Shown here: piece by piece, positions 9,801 to 16,884 of the stretch
Layout: each line of letters opens with the position of its first letter
Numbering within the stretch: position 1 is the first letter of the stretch
DNA from: a bacterium M00.F.Ca.ET.205.01.1.1
GTDB taxonomy: Bacteria > Pseudomonadota > Alphaproteobacteria > Rhizobiales > Rhizobiaceae
NCBI GenBank assembly: GCA_004791255.1
Contig: SRUQ01000002.1
Coordinates: forward strand, 248,001 to 312,000
Length of the DNA: 64,000 nt
Reading direction: 5' to 3'
Translations under genes and position numbers: made by a program
The notes under the pieces: generated by a model
Databases searched by the model: none
Seen by the model: the letters and a program-made list of their open reading frames with translations, nothing else
What the model was told of the DNA's origin: nothing

Positions 9801-12800
9801 CTCGACCCTGTCGAGAGCTCTGGAGGCCGACCTCATGACGGTCAGCGGCCATGTCAACAATCATGCGGCTGGTCTTGTCCAGGAGCGTTCGACCCTGTCC
9901 AGGGCACTTGAGGACGATCTTGCCAAGCTGGCCGAAAGCCGTTCAAGCATCGACGGACTGGTCGCCGGTCAGGTCGAGAAGCTTGCCGAAGGCCGCGATG
10001 TCCTCAAGCGCGCGCTGGAAGCCGATCTTGCCAAGCTGGCCGAAAGCCGGTCGAGCATCGATGGTCTGGTCGCCGGTCAGGTCGAGAAGCTTGCCGAAGG
10101 CCGCGATGTCCTCAAGCGCGCGCTGGAAGCCGATCTTGCCAAGCTGGCCGAAAGCCGGTCGAGCATCGATGGTCTGGTCGCCGGCCAGGTGGAGAAACTG
10201 GCCGAAGGCCGCGATATCCTGAAGCGCGCGCTGGAAGCCGACCTGCAAAGGTTGACCGAAAGCCGCGGCGATATCGACGACATCATCGCCGGACATGTCG
10301 GCAAGCTGGCCGAAGGCCGCAACATGCTTAGCCGTGCGCTGGAAGACGATCTCGGCAAGCTTGCCGAGACCCGCAACGACGTCGACCGCTCGCTGTCGGG
10401 CCACATCGACCAGATCGCCGCCAGGAGCACCGACATTTCGGCAGCGATCGCCGCCGATGTCGAGAAGATCGAGCAGGCGTTCAGCCGCCAGACCGGCATT
10501 ATCGAAGAGCGTGCCGGCACCATGGAGCGGGCGCTGTCGACCGGCGTTGAGAACGTGCGCAGCGTGCTTGAGAAGAGCGCGGTGTTCGTTGCCGGTGCGT
10601 TGCGCGAAAAGGTCCTGGAAGTCACCAGCGCCCTGCATGAGCAGGCCGGCGCAGCGTTCAGCGACGCTGACCGCAGGATCGCCGAGCGCGCCGAACAGAC
10701 CTCGGCCGCCCTTCTGACAAGGGCCGAAGACATCGCCCGCACCTTCGAAGAGGCCGATCGTCGCCTCCACGCCCGTGTGGAAGATACGTCAAGTGCCCTT
10801 ATTGCCCGCGCGGACGATACCTCCAGCACGCTGCTGGCCCGCGCCCAGGAAACCGCCGACCAGTTGAGCGCCCGTGCTAGCGAGATTGCCGGCACCTTCG
10901 ACGCGGCCGACCAGAAGCTGGTCGCTCGTGCGGTCGAAACGGCGCAGTCGCTGGCCGCCCGTGCCGGCGACATCCTGCGCAACTTCGAGAGCGCCGACCA
11001 GCGGCTCGGCGTGCGCATCGGCGAATCCGCCGAAGCGCTGGCCGCACGCGCGTCGGATCTCGGCCGCATCTTCGATGCCGCCGACCAGCAGTTGGTCGCG
11101 CGAATTGCCGAAGGCTCGGATGCGCTGTCGAGCCGGGCCTCCGAAATCGGCCGCATCTTCGAGGAGGCCGACCAGCGTCTGGTTTCGCGTATCGCCAACA
11201 GCACCTCGACGATCGGCGAGCATGCCGAGACCATTGTCGGCGCTTTTGCCAGCACCGAGCAGAGGGTTGCCGACCGTGCGCGCCAGACCGGCCAGGAACT
11301 GGCCGTGCATGCTCGCGAGATCGAGCAGGCGCTTACCGGCGCCGACGAACGTCTTGCATCGAGCGCGGCGGCCGCGGCCGCCCGTGTCGAAGAGCAGATC
11401 TCCGGTGTCGAGAACCGCCTCGCCTACACCACCGAGACAATGGGCCAGAGGCTCAACGAGCAGGTCTCGAGTGCCGAGGCACAACTCGTATCGCGCGCCA
11501 ATGTGATTGCCGAGACCTTCACCGCTGTCGGCCAGCACATCGGCCAGAGCACCAACGACGCCGCCAAGACGATCGGCGCCAACACCCGCGAGCTCAACAC
11601 CATGCTCGCGGCGCGGTCGGCCGAGATGTCGAAGATCCTCGACGAAACGGCTCGTCCGCTGGTCGAGCGCTTCGCCCAGGGTGGTTCGGAACTGCAAAAG
11701 AGCATGGAGGAGGTCACCGAACGCGCCACCGAGAAGCTGCGCAACGAGAATGTCGCGCTGGTCAATGCGCTCGCCAGCCGCACCGCCGAGACATTGTCGG
11801 CGGTCGAAGGCGCCCGCTCGTCGCTGTCCGACAGCGTCGCGGACCTCATCGGCCGTATGACCAAGTCCAGTTCGCAGCTCGGTCAGCTGATCGAGCAGGC
11901 GGCGGTCAATCTCGGCCAGGTCGACGAACGCCTGACCGGCAGCACGCAGAGCTTCGCGGCCACCACGGAGAAGGCGGCGCAGACCTTCGCCAGCTCGGCA
12001 CGGCTGGTCGATTCGAACACGACGAGGCTGACGGAGCTGTCGTCCTCGACCTTGCGTGAAGTCGCTTCGATCGCCACCAAATTCGACGAACACAGCCGCC
12101 TGCTCGCCGGTGCTTCGGACCTGTTGAGCTCGGCCCAGAGCAACCTCGAACACACGCTCGAAAGGCAGTCGTCGCTCGAGGATCTCGCCGTCGGCCTGGT
12201 CAAGAAGTCGGAAGACCTCGAACGCGTCATGCGCTCGTTCGAGAACCTGGTTGGCCAGACGCTGCAGAATGCCGAGGGCAAGACGCTGGAATCGGCCGAC
12301 AAGATCCGCAACGCCATCACCGATGTCGTCGACTCGGCGACCAAGCGCTTCGCCGATGCGACGGAGGAGATGCGCCGCACCGCCAGCTCGATCAAGAGCG
12401 AACTCGACCTCACCCGGGCCGAGCTCAAGAAGGGCGTCATCGAAATGCCGGAAGAGGCCAAGGAATCGACCTCGGCCATCCGCCGCGCCGTTTCCGAGCA
12501 GATCAACGCCTTGAAGGAGCTGTCGGACATCGTTGCGAAATCCGGCCGCGGCGGCGATACCTCCGAGGCGCGCCCGCTGCGCCCGGCCCCGCAGGCGCCT
12601 GCTGCCGCACGCCCGGCCGAGCCGCCGCGTCGTGCGCCGGCACCGCAGCCGGATCTGCGCACGCCGCAGCCGCCCCTGGGCGGCGCCGGCCTGCGCGGCA
12701 CGCTCGACCTGGAGCGCCCGGCCGAGGCGGCACCCCGCCAGCGTGCCGACGCCAGTGCCCGCACGCCGCAAGGCGGCTGGGTGCGCGACCTGTTGAGCGC

Positions 12801-13233
12801 GGCGTCGAACGAAGGCGACCTCAGGCCGACGGCGCCCGCGCAGCCGGCGGAAGCACCGCGCGCGGCCCCTGCCCAGCGTTCGCCGCTGCATGTGGTGGAG
12901 TCGCTCAACTCGCTATCCGTCGATATCGCCCGGGCCATCGACCACGATGCTTCGATCGAGTTGTGGAACCGCTACCGGAGCGGCGAGCGCGACGTGTTCA
13001 CGCGCCGCCTCTACACGTTGAAGGGCCAGCAGACCTTCGACGAAATCCGCCGCAAATATCAGGCGGAGGCCGAGTTCCGCGCCGCCGTCGACCGCTACTG
13101 CGACGACTTCGAGAAGCTGCTCAAGGATGTCTCGCGCAACGACCGCGACAACATCATGGCGCAGACCTATCTGACGTCGGACACCGGCAAGGTCTACACC
13201 ATGCTGGCCCACGCCAGCGGCCGCCTGCATTAA
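6865..13233 (+). CDS. rgsE: Giant membrane-anchored repeat protein, growth pole ring (GPR/RgsE) family
   Basis: A 2122-residue protein whose size and architecture match the growth-pole-ring protein of Agrobacterium (GPR) and its Sinorhizobium counterpart RgsE, which organise unipolar growth. A cytoplasmic N-terminus (1-120) precedes two membrane helices (about 124-148 and 165-187). Next comes about 1700 residues of almost pure helix: a less regular part to 570, an exact 18/11-residue module array at 571-1180, and 29-residue repeats at 1268-1492. After further coil lies a Pro/Ala-rich linker (about 1893-2006), then a conserved folded C-terminal domain of about 115 residues. ATG 6865 is chosen because upstream in-frame sequence is not protein-like and AGGG (6851-6854) lies ten bases before it. 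A hairpin follows the stop. The family match rests on length, membrane anchors and apolipoprotein-like repeats, not on alignment. Confidence 0.82.
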   Translation: MAKKPTTTTRNLDSDVARELEKALDFDLSGDAGSGDLDIAASMEDLEAQISQAADELAREGRGPQPAPVVNQAQPAAKAKPAELRPVETRNGGQPAGFAPANDDRQKDYKTLLHSLNRRASNTIYWVVAFVSLAWIAGAGGLANLLFGSSIWSIRTLDQFFARPELIGLAVAAIVPVTLFWAFAAMIRRAQDMRIAAQSMTEVAFRLTEPENMAQDRVMMIGQAVRREVAAMGEGIERTLARAVELETLVHSEVNQIERSYSENETRIRSLVDGLGSEREAVVSHAERVRASISGAHETLRDEIGAASDIIRDSILNASTKLSMTITNSGDTLIDRINESSMSIFDSVEGRLDNITDRLSTSGEAFASLLDTRIAKLTDTTDGLTRSLTDLLDDRTTGMVSLLGGAARTLNSEFEASLNGIERTLAERGQALISEFQTRAEALDTGTQKLNAALEARARQINETLVERAREIAHTFAESKDTLAAMIDQGKTQIGADMADIVNSTSSMLEARASDFAGRMEAARHVVSRSFDSDIQRLADARVGIEEAVENHSRKLSESRERMAAAMQADLAKFAEGRAGIDAAVTNQVQKLAEGRGLIARALEEDLRKVNESRAAIDASLGSHLERLEEGRNRLSLALNEDSGKLVQARTIIDEMVSGHVGKLAEGRNILSRALEADLGKLSDSRASIDGLVAGQVEKIAEGRAVLAKALENDIVGIKSLIEAHSTKLAEDRSELGRALESDLSGIRGLIDGHSGRLAEDRSLLSQTLEADLAKLAESRSSIDGLVAGQVEKLAEGRDILKRALESDLNTIKGVISSQSERLAEDRGQLSRVLEADLQNVNSVIADHMNKLVQDRSTLSKALEDDLAKLAESRSSIDGLVAGQVEKLSEGRDILRRALEADLNAVRNTVADQSQKLVDDRAQFALALEADLETVNGLVNSHSDRLAQERSTLSRALEADLEAVAGHANSHKERLSEERSTLSRALEADLMTVSGHVNNHAAGLVQERSTLSRALEDDLAKLAESRSSIDGLVAGQVEKLAEGRDVLKRALEADLAKLAESRSSIDGLVAGQVEKLAEGRDVLKRALEADLAKLAESRSSIDGLVAGQVEKLAEGRDILKRALEADLQRLTESRGDIDDIIAGHVGKLAEGRNMLSRALEDDLGKLAETRNDVDRSLSGHIDQIAARSTDISAAIAADVEKIEQAFSRQTGIIEERAGTMERALSTGVENVRSVLEKSAVFVAGALREKVLEVTSALHEQAGAAFSDADRRIAERAEQTSAALLTRAEDIARTFEEADRRLHARVEDTSSALIARADDTSSTLLARAQETADQLSARASEIAGTFDAADQKLVARAVETAQSLAARAGDILRNFESADQRLGVRIGESAEALAARASDLGRIFDAADQQLVARIAEGSDALSSRASEIGRIFEEADQRLVSRIANSTSTIGEHAETIVGAFASTEQRVADRARQTGQELAVHAREIEQALTGADERLASSAAAAAARVEEQISGVENRLAYTTETMGQRLNEQVSSAEAQLVSRANVIAETFTAVGQHIGQSTNDAAKTIGANTRELNTMLAARSAEMSKILDETARPLVERFAQGGSELQKSMEEVTERATEKLRNENVALVNALASRTAETLSAVEGARSSLSDSVADLIGRMTKSSSQLGQLIEQAAVNLGQVDERLTGSTQSFAATTEKAAQTFASSARLVDSNTTRLTELSSSTLREVASIATKFDEHSRLLAGASDLLSSAQSNLEHTLERQSSLEDLAVGLVKKSEDLERVMRSFENLVGQTLQNAEGKTLESADKIRNAITDVVDSATKRFADATEEMRRTASSIKSELDLTRAELKKGVIEMPEEAKESTSAIRRAVSEQINALKELSDIVAKSGRGGDTSEARPLRPAPQAPAAARPAEPPRRAPAPQPDLRTPQPPLGGAGLRGTLDLERPAEAAPRQRADASARTPQGGWVRDLLSAASNEGDLRPTAPAQPAEAPRAAPAQRSPLHVVESLNSLSVDIARAIDHDASIELWNRYRSGERDVFTRRLYTLKGQQTFDEIRRKYQAEAEFRAAVDRYCDDFEKLLKDVSRNDRDNIMAQTYLTSDTGKVYTMLAHASGRLH
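8575..10404 (+). repeat. Coding repeat array: 29 modules of 18 residues and 8 of 11 residues
   Basis: Residues 571-1180 of the giant protein divide without remainder into 37 modules. Two 18-residue types alternate (A like LAKLAESRSSIDGLVAGQ; B like VEKLAEGRDVLKRALEAD). An 11-residue type C (like LNTIKGVISSQ) replaces A in eight places. A+B makes a 36-residue superunit and C+B a 29-residue one. Since 18 = 11+7, the array is hendecads and heptads throughout. The count 29x18 + 8x11 = 610 equals the exact span. Confidence 0.9.
9958..10184 (+). repeat. Perfect tandem DNA repeat, 108-bp period
   Basis: Bases 9958-10076 recur identically at 10066-10184, that is, 119 identical bases at an offset of 108. 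Each period encodes one 36-residue A+B superunit of the giant protein. Flanking copies (for example from 9916 and after 10185) are diverged at synonymous positions, so these two periods are the youngest duplication in the array and a likely site of in-frame copy-number change. Confidence 0.92.
10666..11340 (+). repeat. Coding repeat array: 29-residue units of the giant protein
   Basis: Residues 1268-1492 contain seven units of the form ADQ-(K/R)-L-x-(A/S)-R ... RAxx-I-xx-(F), each 29 residues long. The second is 51 residues because 22 extra residues (two hendecads) are inserted. The 29-residue period is 11+11+7, the same arithmetic as the upstream array, though the sequence motif is different. 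The following region (from residue 1493) degenerates into ordinary Ala-rich coil. Confidence 0.85.
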
Positions 13234-13246
13234 GCCAGGCATTGAC

Positions 13247-13270
13247 CAGGCGGGGCCATCGCCCCGCCTG
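13247..13270 (+). terminator. Hairpin after the giant pole-protein gene
   Basis: Ten-base perfect stem CAGGCGGGGC (13247-13256) and GCCCCGCCTG (13261-13270) around a CATC loop, 13 bases after the stop. It has no T-run, only a short A-run, so it is GC-strong but not a canonical intrinsic terminator. Confidence 0.6.
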
Positions 13271-13329
13271 TGACTGCCCAAAAACCTCCGGAATGCACTG
13301 AACCCGATTACACCGGCTGTTGCGATCCG

Positions 13330-13944
13330 ATGAAATCGGCAATCATATTCGACTGCGAGTTTCTCTGCCTTGAGGAATCGCAACGCAGATTCTGGTGCGC
13401 GGCCAACGATCCCGACCCCGTCATCGCGCAGATTGGTGCGGTCAGGCTTGGGCTGGAAGACGACTTTCCCCTGCTCGGTACACACAAGGCCTATGTCAGG
13501 CCCATCGACCGATTTGGTGAGAGATACACGCTCGACCCGTTCTTCACCGAACTGACCGGCATCACCGAAAACAACATCGAGGCCGAGGGGGTCGGGCTGG
13601 GAGAAGCCCTTGCCGACGTCGATCGTTTTTCCGAGGGGGCGCGATTCTGGTCCTGGGGCAAGGACGAACTGAATATGATCGCCATCAGCTGCTATGTCGC
13701 AGGCATTCCGCCCTCGATCCCGGCCACCCGGTTTGACAACGCCGTCAAGCTGCTGATCGCTGCCGGGATGCCGATAGAGGATCTGGCGAAGACTCCGAGC
13801 AACAAGCTCGCGGACTATTATGGCGTCGACCACTCGCCGCTGCAGGGGCATGACGCGCTCGATGATGCGCTGTCTGTGACCTACACCCTGCAGCACCTAA
13901 TGAAGGCCGGCAAATTGCGGCCGGATGTCTTCGAGCGCCTGTAA
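13330..13944 (+). CDS. 3'-5' exonuclease, DEDD (RNase T / DnaQ-like) family
   Basis: Protein of 204 residues with the exonuclease I motif IIFDCEF at the N-terminus (Asp8, Glu10). A middle block FSEGARFWSWGKDELN resembles the exo II region, and a C-terminal LQGHDALDDALS block supplies the exo III His and Asp of a DEDDh enzyme. It could act on RNA or DNA ends; similar solo exonuclease domains are common in proteobacteria and their substrate is rarely known. An alternative GTG start 60 bases upstream would add 20 residues overlapping the terminator hairpin; ATG 13330 starts directly at the domain and is preferred. Confidence 0.85.
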   Translation: MKSAIIFDCEFLCLEESQRRFWCAANDPDPVIAQIGAVRLGLEDDFPLLGTHKAYVRPIDRFGERYTLDPFFTELTGITENNIEAEGVGLGEALADVDRFSEGARFWSWGKDELNMIAISCYVAGIPPSIPATRFDNAVKLLIAAGMPIEDLAKTPSNKLADYYGVDHSPLQGHDALDDALSVTYTLQHLMKAGKLRPDVFERL

Positions 13945-13982
13945 CTTGAAAGAGTCTGACGGGGTTCCGGCGCGCCTGGCGC

Positions 13983-14579
13983 TCAGATCACCGAATCGGT
14001 CCAGCGCACGATATCCTTGGCGGCCTGGCCGAACGCGCTGTCCAGCCCATTGACGTAGGCCGCATTGCCGCTGCCGGACACCGGCGCCCTGGCGGTGAAG
14101 CTCTTGGAAGCCTTCACCTCGCCATTGCGGTCGTTGAGCAGGCGCACGAACAGATCGACCTCGGCGTGTTCGCCGCCGTCGACGCGCACTTCGAACGAAC
14201 GGATCTCGACGATCACCTGGTAGTCGATCGCCAGGCCCTCGCCCGGCTTGCCGACCCCGGCAAAACTGCCCGAGCGCTGGAATGTCTCGGCCAGCCGCGC
14301 CTGCACGATCAGCGGCAGCCGGTCGGCCCATTGCGCGCCCTTGAGATACTGGATCGAGCGGTCGGAAGGCTTGATGACGATGTTCTGGCTGTCCAGCGCC
14401 TTGAGCGCCGAAGGCTGGGCGATGAGGATCTGGCGGCGGCTGTGGCCATGCGCGTCGACCGAGGGGGCCGACAGCTCGAAGGTATCAAGCGGCGCGGGTC
14501 CGCCACCAGGCAGCGCCGCGCAGCTGGCGAGGGCCAGGCCAAGCAAGGCCACGCCCGATCTGAACACAATCGACTTCAC
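13983..14579 (-). CDS. ABC-type transport auxiliary lipoprotein of the MCE system
   Basis: Outer-membrane or periplasm-facing lipoprotein of 198 residues. The N-terminus ends in LASC with the lipidated Cys at residue 20, a clear lipobox. The rest matches the PqiC-like auxiliary family found beside MCE transporters (an FELSAP opening and a later RLPLIVQARLAETFQRSG block). It is the last gene of the mlaE-mlaF-mlaD operon and probably links the MCE assembly to the outer membrane, as proposed for PqiC; it differs from the soluble MlaC or surface MlaA of E. coli. Confidence 0.85.
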   Translation of the reverse strand: MKSIVFRSGVALLGLALASCAALPGGGPAPLDTFELSAPSVDAHGHSRRQILIAQPSALKALDSQNIVIKPSDRSIQYLKGAQWADRLPLIVQARLAETFQRSGSFAGVGKPGEGLAIDYQVIVEIRSFEVRVDGGEHAEVDLFVRLLNDRNGEVKASKSFTARAPVSGSGNAAYVNGLDSAFGQAAKDIVRWTDSVI

Positions 14580-14673
14580 GCGCGATCCCTGCTGTCCCCG
14601 GCCCCGTTATCCGTCGATGGTAAAAACAAACCCGCCCTGCAATGACTGTTTCTGGGGCGAGCCGCAGACGAAG

Positions 14674-16047
14674 TCAACGCCGCGCCCTGCCGTTGAACTG
14701 CCGAACCTCGCCGTCGCCTCCCGAAAGAATGCGCTGCGGATTGCGGCTGAGATCGGTCACCGCCTCCTCGATGCGGCTGATCGAACGGCGGCTGTCCTGC
14801 ACCAGCGCCTCGACATTCGACAGGCCCTGGCCCGAGAAGCGCGCGAGATTGTCGGTGATGACGCCCAGCCGCGCATTCAGCGTGTCGGCCACCTGCTTGA
14901 ACGACTTCAGCGTATTCCTGGCGTCGGCCATCAGGCCATCGGCCTGCCCCGAGCCGAGCAGCGTATCTACCTTGGCGAGGATGCCGTCGACGCGCACGGA
15001 AGCGTCGTTGAGGCGTTGCGCCAGTTGCTTGGCATCCTTGATCGTCTCGTCGATGTCGTCGGCCCTGTTGGCGATCTTGTCGGTCACTTCAGCAATGTCG
15101 GCGGCGGCCTTGTTGGCGCTTTCGCTGGCCTTCTGGATGTTGGCGAGTGCCGTGCGCACCTGTGCCGGGTCGATGCCGTCGAGCAGGCCATCGACCTTGG
15201 TCAGCGTGCCTTGCGTCTGCTTGGCGAAATCGTTGACGGAGCCGACAGCGGTATCGACGTTCTTGATCACGCCGTCGAGTTGTTTCGACGTTTCCTTGAG
15301 GTTCGCGGTCACCGTGTCGACATTGGCCACGATGCTCTTGATCTTGTCCTTGTCGACGGCATTGAGCAGACCTTCCGCCGCCTTCAGAGTGCCGTCGAGC
15401 TTGCCCGACACGCCCTTCAATTCGTCTGACAGCGCACTGACGCTGGACAGGAACTTGTCGATGCCGTCGGAATTCTTGGCCAGCGCATCGGAGAATGTCT
15501 GCACGTTCTGCACGGTCTTCGTCAGTGGTCCGCGGACATCCCTGGTAAAACCCTCGAGGTCCGAAAGCACCTTGTCGGCGCGGGTGAAGATGTCCTGTGC
15601 TGTCTGCAGCAGGTTGGTCACCGCCGAAGGGTTGGCGACGATCTCGGCGACCTTGCCTTCCTTTTCGGCCTGATCGAGGAGTTTCACCTCCTTGGGATCG
15701 GCGCCTTTGAGCTCGATATTGGCCTGCCCGGTGAGGCCGGCAAGGCCGATATCGGCCTGCGTCGACTTGGTGATCGGTGTTTGCCGGTCAATCTCGGTGT
15801 CGGCGATGGCCACTGTCGGATTGTCGACATCGATATAGACGCGCTTGACGTCACCGACCTTGACGCCGTTGAACAGCACGAAGCTGCCGCGGCCGAGCCC
15901 CGAGGCCGAGCCTGGAATGCGCACACGCAGCAAGGTCGTCTCGCCCTTGTCGCCGATCGCCGCCGTCCAGTAGACGAAACCGAATGCCGCCAGGATCGCT
16001 ACCAGCGTGAAGATACCGACAATGACGTAGTTGGCTCGGGTTTCCAT
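14674..16047 (-). CDS. mlaD: MlaD-type MCE domain lipid-binding protein
   Basis: Periplasmic, inner-membrane-anchored lipid-shuttle subunit of 457 residues. A single N-terminal helix (about residues 7-28, YVIVGIFTLVAILAAFGFVYW) anchors it. The MCE domain follows (about 40-115), including the LGRGSFVLFNGVKVGDV and IGLAGLTGQANIELKG blocks. From about residue 150 the protein is a long helical, heptad-rich tail with few prolines, much longer than the 183-residue E. coli MlaD and closer to tube-forming MCE proteins. It lies between the ATPase gene and the lipoprotein gene in one operon. Substrates are expected to be phospholipids. Confidence 0.9.
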   Translation of the reverse strand: METRANYVIVGIFTLVAILAAFGFVYWTAAIGDKGETTLLRVRIPGSASGLGRGSFVLFNGVKVGDVKRVYIDVDNPTVAIADTEIDRQTPITKSTQADIGLAGLTGQANIELKGADPKEVKLLDQAEKEGKVAEIVANPSAVTNLLQTAQDIFTRADKVLSDLEGFTRDVRGPLTKTVQNVQTFSDALAKNSDGIDKFLSSVSALSDELKGVSGKLDGTLKAAEGLLNAVDKDKIKSIVANVDTVTANLKETSKQLDGVIKNVDTAVGSVNDFAKQTQGTLTKVDGLLDGIDPAQVRTALANIQKASESANKAAADIAEVTDKIANRADDIDETIKDAKQLAQRLNDASVRVDGILAKVDTLLGSGQADGLMADARNTLKSFKQVADTLNARLGVITDNLARFSGQGLSNVEALVQDSRRSISRIEEAVTDLSRNPQRILSGGDGEVRQFNGRARR

Positions 16048-16061
16048 TGCCTCACTTATGG

Positions 16062-16883
16062 CTATGCGCGCGCTGCAAGATCAAGTTGCCGCGCACGTTT
16101 TCCGCGGAAATAGGATTTCACCCATGGCTCCTCGCTCTTCAGCATGTCGTCGATGGTGCCTTCTACCAGCACCTTCTTGTTGCCAAGCACCGCCACCCGG
16201 TCGCAAGCGGTGAACAGCGTGTCGAGATCATGGGTCACCATGTAGACGGTCAGATCCATCGTATCGCGCAGCTTGACGACCAATTGGTCGAACTCCGCCG
16301 CGCTGATCGGGTCGAGACCCGAGGTCGGCTCGTCGAGGAAGACGATATCGGGGTCGAGTGCGAGCGCCCGGGCCAGAGCCGCTCGCTTGATCATGCCGCC
16401 CGACAGTTCCGACGGAAATTTCTGCGCCGCGTCCGGCGGCAGCCCGACCAGCTCGATCTTGAGCAATGCCAGTTCATCCATCAGCTTTCGCGGCAGGTCG
16501 AGATATTCACGCATCGGCACCTGGACGTTTTCCAGCACGGTCAGCGCCGAAAACAGCGCGCCATGCTGGAACAGCACGCCAAGGCGCATGTCGATGCGCA
16601 GCCGCTCCGCATCGCTCGCCTTTTCGACATCGACGCCGAACAGCTTGATCGTGCCCGATTGCTTGCGCGTCAGGCCAAGGATGGTGCGCAACAGAACCGA
16701 TTTGCCGGCACCGGAGGCGCCGACAAAGCCGAGAATTTGGCCTCGCCTGATGTCGAGCGACAACTTGTCGAGGATACGCTTGTCGCCGAAGGATACGGTG
16801 ATGTCATGTGCCGAAAGGACGATGTCGCCCTCATCCGCATCAGCGGCGACCGCCTTTGGTTTTGTCTTGCCGAACAACGCCAT
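16062..16883 (-). CDS. mlaF: MlaF-type ABC ATPase of the MCE lipid transporter
   Basis: Cytoplasmic nucleotide-binding subunit of 273 residues. It contains Walker A GASGAGKS (residues 55-62), an ABC signature LSGGM preceded by FPSE (the MlaF-type variant rather than LSGGQ), Walker B IVFLDEPTSGLDP and a switch His (TVYMVTHDLDTL). ATG 16883 is chosen: it falls one base after the stop of the permease gene, typical of translational coupling; a start 42 bases further up would overlap that gene. The protein powers the MlaE permease. Confidence 0.93.
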   Translation of the reverse strand: MALFGKTKPKAVAADADEGDIVLSAHDITVSFGDKRILDKLSLDIRRGQILGFVGASGAGKSVLLRTILGLTRKQSGTIKLFGVDVEKASDAERLRIDMRLGVLFQHGALFSALTVLENVQVPMREYLDLPRKLMDELALLKIELVGLPPDAAQKFPSELSGGMIKRAALARALALDPDIVFLDEPTSGLDPISAAEFDQLVVKLRDTMDLTVYMVTHDLDTLFTACDRVAVLGNKKVLVEGTIDDMLKSEEPWVKSYFRGKRARQLDLAARA

Positions 16884-16884
16884 C

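Noticed and set aside
8575..10404. A CRISPR-like or satellite repeat
   Set aside because: The periodicity is codon-based, in frame, degenerate at third positions and without unique spacers, so it is a coding repeat.
10789..12891. A 700-codon minus-strand open frame antisense to the C-terminal half of the pole gene
   Set aside because: Arg/Gly/Leu-rich composition typical of antisense frames of GC-rich genes, with no recognisable domain.
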